Shown: positions 8,199 through 17,345, counted from the stretch's first letter. The stretch: DNA of 64,000 nt from Paenibacillus ihbetae (GCF_002741055.1 NZ_CP016809.1:5248501-5312500); one strand, 5' to 3'. Notes: generated by a model from the sequence alone, not told the origin. Program-made: numbers and translations.

Positions 8199-8726
8199 TT
8201 GAATATGGCATCATTTCAGTATTTTAAAATGACAGAGCAATACGCCTCATTAATCGCCGAATGGACATATGAAGAGCCTTACTCGCTATACAGTATGGAG
8301 GGAGGTTTTGACGATATATCTGAGCTTATGAATGGCGACTACTACTATGCATTAGATGACACACATGAATTAGTAGGATATATATGCACTGGAAACTCGG
8401 CACGTGTACCGGGAGGTTACCTAATTGGCATCTATAATGACGAGCAATACATCGATTTGGGCCTAGGTCTAAAACCGGAACTGACGGGGAAGGGATACGG
8501 TGAGAAATTCTTAATGAGCAGTCTTCAATTTATCAAAGAAGAATATGATAAATCGGATGTCCAATTAGTTGTAGCAGCGTTCAATGAACGAGCCATTAAA
8601 GTGTATGAACGTGTTGGGTTTATTAAAGGACAGTTATTCAAGAGTAAGGTTTCGGGTCAGGAAATTGATTTTCTGGTGATGAACTATTCGACGGAATTCT
8701 CGCCAAACATGCTCGAAAAAGCATAA
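8199..8726 (+). CDS. GNAT family N-acetyltransferase
   Basis: About 175 residues. The acetyl-CoA loop is LGLGLKPELTGKGYGEKFL, followed by VAAFNERAIKVYERVGF, the classical GNAT C-terminal signature. The start is uncertain. TTG 8199 has AAGGAG five bases before it, while ATG 8205 is a close alternative; the ATG at 8160 lacks a ribosome site. The substrate is unknown. Confidence 0.8.
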   Translation: MNMASFQYFKMTEQYASLIAEWTYEEPYSLYSMEGGFDDISELMNGDYYYALDDTHELVGYICTGNSARVPGGYLIGIYNDEQYIDLGLGLKPELTGKGYGEKFLMSSLQFIKEEYDKSDVQLVVAAFNERAIKVYERVGFIKGQLFKSKVSGQEIDFLVMNYSTEFSPNMLEKA

Positions 8727-8800
8727 TTAGTGTTTACACAGGCCAAAAAGCTGTACGTTATGGTTCATGAATATGAGTGACTGTTGTAGGAGCTGTTTTA

Positions 8801-9241
8801 ATGAACTTCAAAACTAAATTCGTTTTAATAGGAATTGTACTATTAGCCATTCTAGTAAGCGGATGTTCAGGTCAACAAGAAGATTAAGAAGAGTTCTTTC
8901 AAAAGTTTTCGGGTGAATTACTAAGCGTGGTTAATCAAGAAAACAACAAGGCATCTAAAGAGAGCGGCGTCACCCACACCGTTACCCTCGTAAATGCGTC
9001 TCCTACTCCAAAAGACTATTTTGATGAATATAAGCAATCGAACCGAACGACCGTAGAAATAATAAGTATCACTAAAAGGACCAGAATTTTTCGTATGGTA
9101 GATGGTGACCGTAAACAATTAATCGATGCAGGAGAGTTGGAAGGCAATATTGGAAACAAGATAGAGTTCTGGGTTCAACCTATCAAAGGCCACCTGCATG
9201 AGTTGGAAGCCATTGACATCACAGTGTTAGACTCGAATTAA
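8801..9241 (+). pseudogene. Lipoprotein gene interrupted by an in-frame TAA
   Basis: ATG 8801 follows TAGGAG and encodes a lipoprotein signal (MNFKTKFVLIGIVLLAILVS then GCSGQQED). A TAA at 8885-8887 stops it after 28 codons. The same frame then continues unbroken from 8888 to 9241 (EEFFQKFSGELLSVVNQE onward), so a single base change from a sense codon explains the break. The downstream part alone has only a GTG near 8927 with no good ribosome site. The mature domain is about 118 residues and not recognised. Confidence 0.75.
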
Positions 9242-9302
9242 ATGTAAGCTACAAAAGTAGAGCAGGCGATTAGTTATATATATCATGGGAGGGATTCCAA
9301 CG

Positions 9303-9926
9303 ATGCATTCTATTTTCAAGCCATTGACGGAACATATCCATTTTACAGGGGATTTGAAGACAGATATTCAGCAATTCCTTACACTCAATCAGTGTTCAGA
9401 AACCGCTAAGCATTGTTTGGATGTCGGGGCAGAGTCAAGGAGGCTTGCTGTAATGTTTAATGCCGATCCCGTCGCGGCTGAGACGGCAGGTTGGTTACAT
9501 GACATTAGCGTAGTTTTTCCGAACCATGCCAGAATCGATGCAGCAAGACAATTATCCATTGACGTATTACCTGAAGAAGAAAAATATCCAATGATAATTC
9601 ACCAGAAAATCTCGAAGGTAATGGCGGAGCAAATCTTTCATATTACAGATGAAGGCATATTAAATGCAGTTGGCTGCCATACCACATTGAGATCCAATTC
9701 GACGTTGCTTGACCAGGTTTTGTTTGTCGCCGACAAGATCTCCTGGGATCAGAAAGGAACGCCTCCTTATCTAATTGAACTGAAAAAGAATTTACAGGAA
9801 TCCCTAACACACGGCGCATTTACATATATCAATTACTTATGGGAACGAAAAGAAACCTTGAAGGTGATTCATCCTTGGCTGGCAGATGCGTATGAGGAAT
9901 TAAGAGTTAACGTCCAATTGGTGTAG
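9303..9926 (+). CDS. HD-domain phosphohydrolase (YqeK-like)
   Basis: 208 residues. The HD signature appears as KHCLDVGAESRRLA, then TAGWLHDIS (the HD pair), and later LDQVLFVADKIS. This pattern fits the YqeK/YqeK-like group, in which some members hydrolyse Ap4A symmetrically. The start at 9303 is chosen because GGGAGGGA lies 8 bases upstream; the ATG at 9285 lies before that site. It stands alone between two small genes. Confidence 0.8.
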   Translation: MHSIFKPLTEHIHFTGDLKTDIQQFLTLNQCSETAKHCLDVGAESRRLAVMFNADPVAAETAGWLHDISVVFPNHARIDAARQLSIDVLPEEEKYPMIIHQKISKVMAEQIFHITDEGILNAVGCHTTLRSNSTLLDQVLFVADKISWDQKGTPPYLIELKKNLQESLTHGAFTYINYLWERKETLKVIHPWLADAYEELRVNVQLV

Positions 9927-10004
9927 CTGGCTCGATGAATGGGAAAACAATCTTTACCAAAACGATCCTAAGGAGCTAGTGATTATACGAAGACTCTTAG
10001 TCCG

Positions 10005-10376
10005 GTGAAAAAACAAATTGGAGCGGTATTTGTCATTGTTCATAATATGCCTAGAGCGGTTAAATGGTATCGGGAAATCCTAGGGTTACCCAAAGCTGAA
10101 GAGTATACCCGAAACACAGCTCCTGATGCGAAAACGATCTATTCGATTCCATTAGGAAATACGAGCCTGTTGCTCGACAGCATACATCGGGATGAGATCA
10201 AGCCAAGCGAAAATCATCTATTCTTCTTCGATACGGATGATATTGAAGCAACATATGAGTTTATGAAATCCATTAAAGTAGATATTGTATCGCCTATTGA
10301 AGGAGTTAATGGTCCAAGGTTCTTTGCGGTGAATGATAGTGAAGGAAATCGGATTATGCTTTGTGAAGAACAATAA
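10005..10376 (+). CDS. VOC family (glyoxalase/bleomycin-resistance-like) protein, start uncertain
   Basis: A 123-residue single VOC module. It has QIGAVFVIVHNMPRAVKWYR at the start, FFDTDDIEATYEFM in the middle and a C-terminal FAVNDSEGNRIMLCEE with the usual metal-site glutamate. The only in-frame start is GTG 10005, which lacks a ribosome site. AAGGAG at 9970-9975 is spaced correctly for a codon at about 9984, where the frame reads TATACGAAGACTCTTAGTCC without an ATG. A missing G in an original ATGACG would explain this (inference). Confidence 0.75.
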   Translation: MKKQIGAVFVIVHNMPRAVKWYREILGLPKAEEYTRNTAPDAKTIYSIPLGNTSLLLDSIHRDEIKPSENHLFFFDTDDIEATYEFMKSIKVDIVSPIEGVNGPRFFAVNDSEGNRIMLCEEQ

Positions 10377-10449
10377 AATGAGTGACTTAACGGCTTACTG
10401 AAGTGAATAAACGAGGTCCAATGAAGTAAAAAAAAGGGTGGGGAATCGC

Positions 10450-10743
10450 ATGATCCTTGAAGTGGCTATATTAAACGTAAAACCAGGACTTAGCGCGGAT
10501 TTCGAAGCAGATTTTAGGAAAGCATCAACCATTATTTCTAGTATGAAGGGCTATATCCATCACGAGCTTCAAAAATGCCTGGAAGTGGAGAACAAATATA
10601 TATTACTCGTTAGATGGGAGTCCTTGGAGGATCATACCGTTGGTTTTAGAGAGTCGCAGGAATATCAACAATGGAAAGCACTGCTGCACCATTACTATGA
10701 TCCCTTCCCGGTCGTTGAGCATTACGAGGATATACAATTGTAA
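10450..10743 (+). CDS. Antibiotic biosynthesis monooxygenase (ABM) domain protein
   Basis: A 97-residue ferredoxin-like dimeric alpha-beta barrel protein. Its ABM pattern includes [42 protein letters not shown] and [10 protein letters not shown]. Members include small cofactor-free monooxygenases and haem-degrading enzymes. Here the fold is clear and the substrate is not. GGGTGGGGA precedes ATG 10450. Confidence 0.8.
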   Translation: MILEVAILNVKPGLSADFEADFRKASTIISSMKGYIHHELQKCLEVENKYILLVRWESLEDHTVGFRESQEYQQWKALLHHYYDPFPVVEHYEDIQL

Positions 10744-10803
10744 TAAATGATTGATCAGGTAAAAGGTCCGGTTGAATAACGCGATTAGGAGAGAGGTCCT
10801 TCC

Positions 10804-11262
10804 ATGAAAGTAGTCGAGCTTGATGAAAAAAAGCTGGTTGGAATACGGGTAGTCTGTCCTGGTGATCAATATGCCAATGAAATCCCCAAAGCTTCTGTCA
10901 TGCTCAGGTACAGGCTGGGCGAAATCCAAAAAGTTATCCATCCGGCGAGACTTGTAGGGGCTTTTATTGTTGGAGATTACTCCGAAGAGGAAGATGGTTA
11001 TTGGGTATGTGTCGAGGTAAGTGAAATTAATGAGATCCCTGAAGGCATGGTTTCTTTAGTGGTCCCCAAACAAAAATATGCTGTTATCACTCATAAAGGA
11101 CCCAATCATCAAATCAGAAGCACCTATGAGCAGCTGCATCGATGGATCGATGATCATCAATTCGAGCGGATTCATCGGGCATGGCATCTGGAGATATCAG
11201 ATGAATGGGGGCATGACGGGATCAATGATATTAAAGTTGATTTATATGACACCATTAAATAA
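10804..11262 (+). CDS. GyrI-like / AraC effector-binding domain protein
   Basis: 152 residues matching the stand-alone GyrI-like (SOUL-related) small-molecule-binding fold. The signs are MKVVELDEKKLVGIRVVC, a central VVPKQKYAVITHKGP, and a C-terminal HLEISDEW with polar residues. There is no DNA-binding domain, so it is probably a drug- or ligand-sequestering or hydrolytic protein rather than a regulator. GAGAGAGG precedes the start. Confidence 0.75.
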   Translation: MKVVELDEKKLVGIRVVCPGDQYANEIPKASVMLRYRLGEIQKVIHPARLVGAFIVGDYSEEEDGYWVCVEVSEINEIPEGMVSLVVPKQKYAVITHKGPNHQIRSTYEQLHRWIDDHQFERIHRAWHLEISDEWGHDGINDIKVDLYDTIK

Positions 11263-11367
11263 TGCAGGATGATGAAGGTTAGATTCCAGGCACTGATGTG
11301 TTCAAAAGCAATCCGATTTATATGGCCTTGGTCTGCTCCTGCAGCCGGACGATAAGAGAGGGGGGGA

Positions 11368-11964
11368 ATGATGAGAATCGCCTTAGTGTTATTTAACGGC
11401 GTTACATTTCTAGACTTTGTTGGATTCTATGACGTGATTTTTCGTCTTAATCAGTTTGATTCGTCCCAAGGAACAACGTGGGATATTTGCGGTTTGACCG
11501 AGGAGGTTACGGATGAACTTGGAATGACGGTAAAGGTGAATGTCATCAGGCCTGATTTATCCCAATATGATTTCGTATTCCTTCCGGGAGGAAAGGGAAC
11601 CAGAAAGCTCATACATGACAAGGATTTCATGGATTGGATCAAGACCGCCGAATCCGTTGAGTACAAAGTCTCGGTATGCACCGGATCCTTGTTGTGGGGG
11701 GCAGCAGGGTTCTTGAAGAATAAGAAAGCCACCACCCATCCTAATGTTTATGGCCTACTGGAACCTTACTGCTTGGAAGTAGTCAAGTCCCGGATTGTGA
11801 AGGATGGTAAAGTTATAACAGCAGGAGGCGTAGCGACATCTATCGATTTAGGGGTCTATGTCATTGAATTATTCGCTGGAACGGAAGCTGCGGATTTGGT
11901 AAAGAAGCAGATTGACTATCCTTATTCGGCCGTTGGCATCGTTGAAGTGGAGGCTGGGACATGA
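11368..11964 (+). CDS. DJ-1/PfpI family protein
   Basis: 198 residues of the DJ-1/PfpI fold. The nucleophile elbow with the reactive cysteine is KVSVCTGSLLWGAAGFL (about residues 97-113). FVFLPGGKGTR lies before it and TAGGVATSIDLG after it. This subgroup resembles the amidase-like domain of AraC regulators but stands alone. Possible roles are glyoxalase/deglycase or isonitrile-hydratase-like activity. It overlaps the next gene by four bases (ATGA), so the two are translated together. Confidence 0.85.
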   Translation: MMRIALVLFNGVTFLDFVGFYDVIFRLNQFDSSQGTTWDICGLTEEVTDELGMTVKVNVIRPDLSQYDFVFLPGGKGTRKLIHDKDFMDWIKTAESVEYKVSVCTGSLLWGAAGFLKNKKATTHPNVYGLLEPYCLEVVKSRIVKDGKVITAGGVATSIDLGVYVIELFAGTEAADLVKKQIDYPYSAVGIVEVEAGT

Positions 11965-12548
11965 ATCTTGCCAATAAAATAACGTTATTAAGGATTGGCT
12001 TGATCCCCCTGTTCTTCTTGGCCTGCCAGCCGTATCCCTCCTGGTTGGTGAATCAATCCATAGTCTTTCAATATTTGAACGAGTATGGGGTTTACTGGGC
12101 TGTATCGATTTTTATTATGGCATCGGTTACGGATAAATTAGACGGGTATATTGCCCGCAAATATAACCAGATTACGAATCTGGGCAAATTATTGGATCCA
12201 CTCGCAGATAAGCTATTAGTTTCAGCTGCCTTGGTCGTAATGGTCGCACAAAGTTTGATCCCGGCATGGATTGCCTTGGTTATTATCGGGCGAGAGGTTT
12301 TTGTTTCAGGGCTTCGCATCATGGCTGCTGCGAAAGGAATCGTGCTTGCCGCTGATCAGCATGGGAAACTCAAGCTAACCCTTCAAGTTATCGGAATTGC
12401 AGCTGTGCTCCTAAGGAATTATCCATTTACATACATCACAAGCTTTAGAGTTGATTATACAATGTTGTTCATGGCGGTCATCTTAACCGTTTATTCAGGA
12501 TATCTGTACATGAGAAATAATTATAAGGCATTAAAGCTGGAGCTCTAA
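11961..12548 (+). CDS. pgsA: CDP-alcohol phosphatidyltransferase (PgsA-like)
   Basis: A 195-residue integral membrane enzyme. The CDP-alcohol phosphotransferase motif D-x2-DG-x2-AR-x8-G-x3-D-x3-D is complete: D58, D61, G62, A65, R66, G75, D79 and D83. It best fits CDP-diacylglycerol-glycerol-3-phosphate 3-phosphatidyltransferase, the first step of phosphatidylglycerol synthesis. It is not in the usual recA/cinA neighbourhood and is coupled to a PfpI gene, so it may be a second, paralogous copy (inference). Confidence 0.8.
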   Translation: MNLANKITLLRIGLIPLFFLACQPYPSWLVNQSIVFQYLNEYGVYWAVSIFIMASVTDKLDGYIARKYNQITNLGKLLDPLADKLLVSAALVVMVAQSLIPAWIALVIIGREVFVSGLRIMAAAKGIVLAADQHGKLKLTLQVIGIAAVLLRNYPFTYITSFRVDYTMLFMAVILTVYSGYLYMRNNYKALKLEL

Positions 12549-12632
12549 GGAAGGTGCCCAATGGGGGCTCCGCCTCCGCCACAGAACGAAACATTTTCCA
12601 AATGTTATTTGATAGGGGAAGGGGATATTCTT

Positions 12633-13016
12633 ATGGGGGACGTTCAAATTCAATCGCTCATTGAAAATTATTTGGATGCTTATAACTCCTTTGATATTGA
12701 AGGAATGATCAGGCTCCTGCATGATGACATTGAATTTCGAAATGTACATAACGGTGTAGTAGATACGGAAACGAAAGGGATCGAGCATTTCCGTGCCTTA
12801 GCTGAACAGTCGCTGACGATATTCTCACAAAGATGCCAGACTATGAAGAAGATCACGATTACTGGTGATAAGGCTGAGATTGAGGTGGATTACGAAGGGG
12901 TATTGGCTGTGGATCTGCCGAATGGGATGAAAGCCGGGGAATCTTTAAAACTTACAGGAAGATCGATATTTCTTGTGCAAGATGACAAGCTAAGGGTCAT
13001 TGAAGATTATAGTTAG
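12633..13016 (+). CDS. SnoaL-like / NTF2-fold protein
   Basis: 127 residues. IENYLDAYNSFDIEGMIRLL, HDDIEFRNV and KGIEHFRALAEQ give the nuclear-transport-factor-2/SnoaL pattern (a cone-shaped fold binding small ligands). ATG 12633 is chosen because GAAGGGGAT lies upstream; the frame is open further upstream but without a ribosome site. The function is unknown. Confidence 0.75.
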   Translation: MGDVQIQSLIENYLDAYNSFDIEGMIRLLHDDIEFRNVHNGVVDTETKGIEHFRALAEQSLTIFSQRCQTMKKITITGDKAEIEVDYEGVLAVDLPNGMKAGESLKLTGRSIFLVQDDKLRVIEDYS

Positions 13017-13119
13017 ACCGCAATGCAGCGGAACAAGCGGGACGCGATGATTAGCAGGATCCATGCTCCCCCAATCTCTTTTTCAAAGGGTTACATATAA
13101 AATAAAGGGGGCGGAGATC

Positions 13120-13732
13120 GTGAATGGTAAGCCTCAGCTCGTATTAGATTTAGCGGGTGTATTGGTGAGCAATTTTTCATCGACTTTTTGGCTTGCAATA
13201 TGCGGAGAGTCTGGACTTTCATTTCAGCGTATTCGAGAGCAATTTGACGAAGTGCGAAAAGATCTTTGGACCGGGAAGCTCAGGGAGGACGATTTTTGGA
13301 TTTGGTTATGCAACCGCATCAAATGGGTGAATAGAGAAGAGGCCCGGAAGCTGCTGATTCAGTCACTGGAGCCGCTTCCTGCCATTCACTCCTTAGGGCA
13401 GTGGAGCCAAATCGCTGATATTCATGTTTTAAGCAATCATTGTAAGGAATGGCTGGAGCCGGTTCTTGACCAAATCGAGCCTTATACCAAAAGCATCACC
13501 ATTTCTAATCAGGTGGGCTTATCCAAGCCAGACATCCAAATATATCACCATGTCGCAGAATGTTTTGATGATTATGGCGCCGCCCATCCCATAAGTTCTT
13601 TATATCGATGATCAAGAAAAGAATCTGATCCCCGCTATAAAGCTCGGCTGGAACACTCTACTTGCCGACAATAAGCATCAATGGCTCCATCAAGTAGAGC
13701 CGATCCTTTCTGGAATACGCTGCGAGAAGTAG
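13120..13732 (+). pseudogene. HAD family hydrolase disrupted near its 3' end
   Basis: Starting at GTG 13120 after AAGGGGGCGGA, the frame carries motif I as LVLDLAGVLV, motif II as IHVLSNHCKEW and the K region as VGLSKPDIQIYHHVA. It then stops at 13611. Motif IV is found in another frame as VLYIDDQEKNLIPAIKLGWN (from 13595), ending at 13732. The offset equals two missing bases (or one extra) between about 13583 and 13595. The second Asp of motif I is absent, as in YihX-like HADs. Without motif IV the protein cannot bind Mg2+ properly. Confidence 0.75.
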
Positions 13733-13753
13733 AAGGCAAGGAGGCAGAAGATC

Positions 13754-14257
13754 ATGAAGATTTCCGTGTTAAATGGAGCGGATGCTCCCTCATATCAAGA
13801 GGTTCGACTAGACGGGCTAAGAAGGGATCCCCATGCGTTTGGCTCCACCTACGATCGGGAAGTGAAGTTCTCTCTGGAAACGGTATCGGAAAGAATACAG
13901 CCGAGTCGGGATAAATTTGTTTTAGGGGCTTTTGAGGAGGATGGATCACTAGTTGGAATCGTAACCTTTATGCGCGAGAGCGGAATCAAGACTTTACACA
14001 AGGGCAATGTATTTGGAATGTATGTGATTCCCGAGAAGAGGGGAATGGGAGTCGGAAGAAAACTGATGGAGGAATTGATTCGAAGAGCCAGAGAGGTCGA
14101 AGGGGTCGAACAGATTAATTTAACGGTCGTTTCCGAAAATCATCCTGCTAAGCAATTATATCAGTCCATCGGATTTCAAACGTTTGGATTAGAGCGAAAT
14201 GCCCTTAAGTTCGAAGGCCAATCCTTTGATGAGGAGTGGATGGTACTTAGACTGTAG
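13754..14257 (+). CDS. GNAT family N-acetyltransferase
   Basis: 167 residues. The acetyl-CoA loop is MYVIPEKRGMGVGRKLMEEL (about residues 96-115), with VVSENHPAKQLYQSIGFQTFG and the C-terminal EEWMVLRL. It resembles the broad RimI/phosphinothricin-like group. AGGAGG precedes ATG 13754. The gene overlaps the leftover 3' end of the HAD region by spacing only, not by sequence. Confidence 0.85.
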   Translation: MKISVLNGADAPSYQEVRLDGLRRDPHAFGSTYDREVKFSLETVSERIQPSRDKFVLGAFEEDGSLVGIVTFMRESGIKTLHKGNVFGMYVIPEKRGMGVGRKLMEELIRRAREVEGVEQINLTVVSENHPAKQLYQSIGFQTFGLERNALKFEGQSFDEEWMVLRL

Positions 14258-14483
14258 GATCCTTCGATCATGAAGCAGGAGTTATTTGCTTAATAGAGGG
14301 AGTAGAACGCCCCGATTTATCTTCTTTTTTGTGAGAAATCCATTTTCCGCTGGCTCCTCTGGATGTATAATCACGGAAGAAGCTCTAACCACAACCACCT
14401 CAGCCCAAAATAAGAGCATCTAAGGACGGGGTGGTTTAGCAATAGTCGGAATACTAATAGATTCTCACCAAGGAGTGATAGGG

Positions 14484-14960
14484 ATGAACAAACAGCTGGT
14501 CCAACTATATGATTACAACGTATGGGCGAACGAACGGGTGATGGATCATCTTGACACGCTGCCAGGCGAAGTCTTCTTAAGGGAAGTCGATTTGGGATTT
14601 AAGTCCATTGCCGAAGTGATTAGTCACGTTGTCTCTGCGGATAACATATGGTTTAACAGAATCAAAGAAGAACAGGACTCGATCCCCGCAAAGAAAGTAT
14701 TTACGGATCTTAAGGAAGCGCGTCAGGAGATGGACGAATTACAGTCGCAAATCCGCGATTACGTATCCTCGCTGAGCGATACGGAGAAGAAAGTCTCGTA
14801 TACGATGGCAAGTGGACGGCAAATGGAAAATTCAATCGCCGAGATCCTTCAACAAGTCGTGAATCACGGAACCTATCACCGAGGCAATATAACGACCATG
14901 CTCCGGTCCTTCGGTTATCAGGGGGTAATGACGGATTACATTGCCTTTTTAATGAAGTAA
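14484..14960 (+). CDS. DinB family protein
   Basis: 158 residues forming a four-helix DinB/YfiT bundle. LVQLYDYNVWANERVMDHL starts the fold. The three metal-ligand histidine positions appear in VISHVVSADNIWFNRI and VVNHGTYHRGN. DinB proteins are thiol-transferase-like or damage-inducible, and the substrate here is unknown. ATG 14484 follows AAGGAGTGA. The 5' gap holds a TATAAT at 14366-14371 and a CCACC/GGTGG hairpin at about 14395-14440, which may be its promoter and leader. Confidence 0.85.
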   Translation: MNKQLVQLYDYNVWANERVMDHLDTLPGEVFLREVDLGFKSIAEVISHVVSADNIWFNRIKEEQDSIPAKKVFTDLKEARQEMDELQSQIRDYVSSLSDTEKKVSYTMASGRQMENSIAEILQQVVNHGTYHRGNITTMLRSFGYQGVMTDYIAFLMK

Positions 14961-14989
14961 GGCGTAACGAAGAGAGGAGTTAAAGGTAG

Positions 14990-15391
14990 ATGCGGAGCAT
15001 AAAGCCGGGACGAGGGCCGTCAGCCATGGGAGCGGCTGGAAGCGTTGTTGTTGGACTGTTCGGCGTGTTCTGGACGATCTCGGCGGCGAATATGGGAGCT
15101 CCTGTGTTTATGGTCATATTCGGAATCGTTTTTGTCGGAATCGCGATTGTCCAAGGGATATTTCATTATAAAAATGCGACGGGCGCTAACCGCATGTCGG
15201 TGTACGATATTACGGACAACAAACCAGATCCCTTCGATCGATATGTTGGTCAAGATTCGAGGCAGGATCATAAGGGCGACTTGCCGGTTCCCCAAGGTGA
15301 TTTCAACTTTTGTCCTTATTGCGGAAGATCCATCGACAATGATTTGTACCAATATTGTCCGAAGTGCGGAAATGAGATTGAAGCAGGATGA
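14990..15391 (+). CDS. Small membrane protein with C-terminal zinc ribbon
   Basis: 133 residues. Two hydrophobic segments at about 14-30 and 37-57 are followed by a polar linker. A double-knuckle zinc ribbon closes it (CPYCGRS and CPKCGNE near the C-terminus). Such proteins are common in Bacillales and of unknown function. It follows the DinB gene by 29 bases, probably on the same transcript, and ends before a strong terminator. Confidence 0.75.
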   Translation: MRSIKPGRGPSAMGAAGSVVVGLFGVFWTISAANMGAPVFMVIFGIVFVGIAIVQGIFHYKNATGANRMSVYDITDNKPDPFDRYVGQDSRQDHKGDLPVPQGDFNFCPYCGRSIDNDLYQYCPKCGNEIEAG

Positions 15392-15437
15392 GGCATCTTT
15401 CGCTGTTCATTCCCGTCTCATTCAATACGACATAAAG

Positions 15438-15471
15438 GGGCTAACCGCCATAGCGGTTAGCCCTTGTTTTT
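15438..15471 (+). terminator. Terminator between convergent units
   Basis: An 11-bp perfect stem (GGGCTAACCGC/GCGGTTAGCCC), 4-nt loop and T-rich tail. It ends the DinB/zinc-ribbon unit and can also stop the minus-strand permease operon. Confidence 0.85.
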
Positions 15472-15503
15472 GTATCTGAGCAGCCATTGTATCAATCACT
15501 GCC

Positions 15504-16382
15504 CTATTCCTTCAGCGAGCCGATCAGCAGGCCTTTGATGAAATACCGCTGCAGGAACGGATAGAACAGCACGACCGGACCGATGGTTAGAATAGCGGTA
15601 GCCATCTTGACCGATTCCTGCGGCAGCGTCTGGGTGCCGAGAATGGCACCGCTGCTCTGCATCTGCTGGATCATGCTGATTTCCGAGTTCAGTTTAAACA
15701 GCAGGTACTGAAGCGGGTAGAGCTTCTCATTATCCACGAGCATGATGGCGTTAAACCAGTTGTTCCAGTAGGCGATGCCGTAGAACAGCGTAATCGTCGC
15801 AAGGACGGGCATGCACAGCGGAAAGAATATCCGGAATGCGATATAAAAATCGCTGGCGCCGTCGATCTTCGCAGCCTCCGTGAGGGATGCCGGAATCTGG
15901 GACATATAATTGCGCACAAGAAACAGGTTGAACGGATTGAATACCAGCGATGGAATGATCAGCGCCCAGATCGTGTTGTTCAATCCAAGATTAAGGTTAA
16001 TGAGGTACCAAGGGACAAGCCCTGTGTTAAACACCATCGTGATGAAAAAGAACAATCCGAGCCGGTTGCGGTAACGGATGTGCTTGGCGGCAAGCGTGTA
16101 TCCGGCCATGGACGTGATCGTTACGGCCAGGATGGTGCCGACCACGGTGACGAAGATCGAGATCATATAGCTCCGGTACAGCGGTGTGCTGCCGAACAGG
16201 AGCAATTTGTAGGCATCGAGCGACAGCTCGGTCGGAAACAGCTGGTAGCCGAATTGTTTAATGCTGGCTTCATCGGTGAAGGACACCATGAGCACGAGCA
16301 GCATCGGCAAGATGCACAGGATGGAGATGATGCCGATCAGAACGGCGTTTACGGTGTTGAACAATTTAGGACTGGACGTCAT
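15504..16382 (-). CDS. Carbohydrate ABC transporter permease (LplC-type)
   Basis: A 292-residue six-span permease of the MalG/LplC type. The EAA loop that contacts the ATPase is visible as SLTEAAKIDGASDFYIAFR, and the C-terminus has PFLQRYFIKGLLIGSLKE, typical of LplC/YtcP proteins. It is the second gene of a two-gene minus-strand operon, 36 bases after the LplB-type gene. There is no ATPase gene nearby. In this group a shared MsmX-like ATPase encoded elsewhere normally energises the system. Confidence 0.9.
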   Translation of the reverse strand: MTSSPKLFNTVNAVLIGIISILCILPMLLVLMVSFTDEASIKQFGYQLFPTELSLDAYKLLLFGSTPLYRSYMISIFVTVVGTILAVTITSMAGYTLAAKHIRYRNRLGLFFFITMVFNTGLVPWYLINLNLGLNNTIWALIIPSLVFNPFNLFLVRNYMSQIPASLTEAAKIDGASDFYIAFRIFFPLCMPVLATITLFYGIAYWNNWFNAIMLVDNEKLYPLQYLLFKLNSEISMIQQMQSSGAILGTQTLPQESVKMATAILTIGPVVLFYPFLQRYFIKGLLIGSLKE

Positions 16383-16418
16383 CGGTTTTCGCTCCTTTCC
16401 GAACGGTTCCGGCTCGTA

Positions 16419-17345
16419 TTAGAACAACGCATGGTCCGGATTCACCTTCTTCACGATTTTGTTGCTGCCCCACACGAGGATGAAGCCGACCACAGACTGG
16501 TACAGGCCGACAGCCATCGCCTGTGCCGGGTTCCCGATGGTGCGAAGGGAACGGAAAACGTACGTGTCGATGACATCGACGGTCGGATACAGGAGGCCGT
16601 TGTCCTTCACGATGGCATAAATCATATCGAAGCTGCCGTACATAATTTTGCCGAGCGCCAGCAGCGTCAGAATGGACACGGTCGGCAGCATGAGCGGAAT
16701 GGTGATATGACGGATGAGCTGCCAGCGGGTAGCGCCGTCGATCCGTCCTGCTTCGTAATAGCTGTCGTCGATGCCCGTGATGGCGGCCAGATAGATAACG
16801 AGGTTCATCCCGAGGTCCTTCCAGACCGCCGCGATCGTGAGGATCCATGTCCAATATTGGGGCGATGCATACCAGTTGACCGGATCAACGTGGAAGAACG
16901 CCAGGATCCGGTTCAGGATGCCGTAGTCCGTCGACAGCAGGCTGTAAATAATGTAGCTGACAATGACCCAGGACAAGAAATGCGGGAACAAAATCGTGGA
17001 CTGCGTCACCCTGGAGAACCAGCGGCTGCGAAGCTCGTTGAATAGGATAGCCAGCGCCATAGCGGCAATGGTGCCGACGATAATGAACAAGAAGTTGAGC
17101 TTCAGGGTGTTGAAGGTGACTTCCCATGCCCGGGGCGACGAGAAGAAGAACTTGAAATTGTCAAAGCCGACCCAGTCCGAGTTGAAGAGCCCGGTCTTGA
17201 AGTTGAATTTCTGAAACGCGATAAGCATGTACGGGAGCGTGAAATAGCCGAAGACCAGCGTATAGATGGCGGCCGGTACGATGAGCAGGTACGCGGAGCC
17301 GTTCGAGCGGATTTCACGCAGAAAGCCGGAGCGGCTTTTTTTCAT
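16419..17345 (-). CDS. Carbohydrate ABC transporter permease (LplB-type)
   Basis: A 308-residue permease with six membrane spans. Its EAA loop reads SYYEAGRIDGATRWQLIRH, and KFNFKTGLFNSDWVGFDNF is the LplB/YteP N-terminal signature. ATG 17345 is preferred to 17381, as AAAGGA lies upstream on the minus strand. It pairs with the LplC-type gene. Binding protein 1 (20296) lies on the other side of the AraC regulator and is its probable partner. Confidence 0.9.
   Translation of the reverse strand: MKKSRSGFLREIRSNGSAYLLIVPAAIYTLVFGYFTLPYMLIAFQKFNFKTGLFNSDWVGFDNFKFFFSSPRAWEVTFNTLKLNFLFIIVGTIAAMALAILFNELRSRWFSRVTQSTILFPHFLSWVIVSYIIYSLLSTDYGILNRILAFFHVDPVNWYASPQYWTWILTIAAVWKDLGMNLVIYLAAITGIDDSYYEAGRIDGATRWQLIRHITIPLMLPTVSILTLLALGKIMYGSFDMIYAIVKDNGLLYPTVDVIDTYVFRSLRTIGNPAQAMAVGLYQSVVGFILVWGSNKIVKKVNPDHALF

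Noticed and set aside
13120..13160. Missing second Asp in HAD motif I as a sign of a dead enzyme
   Set aside because: YihX-like HAD proteins also have DxG/DxA here. The real damage is the loss of motif IV by frameshift.
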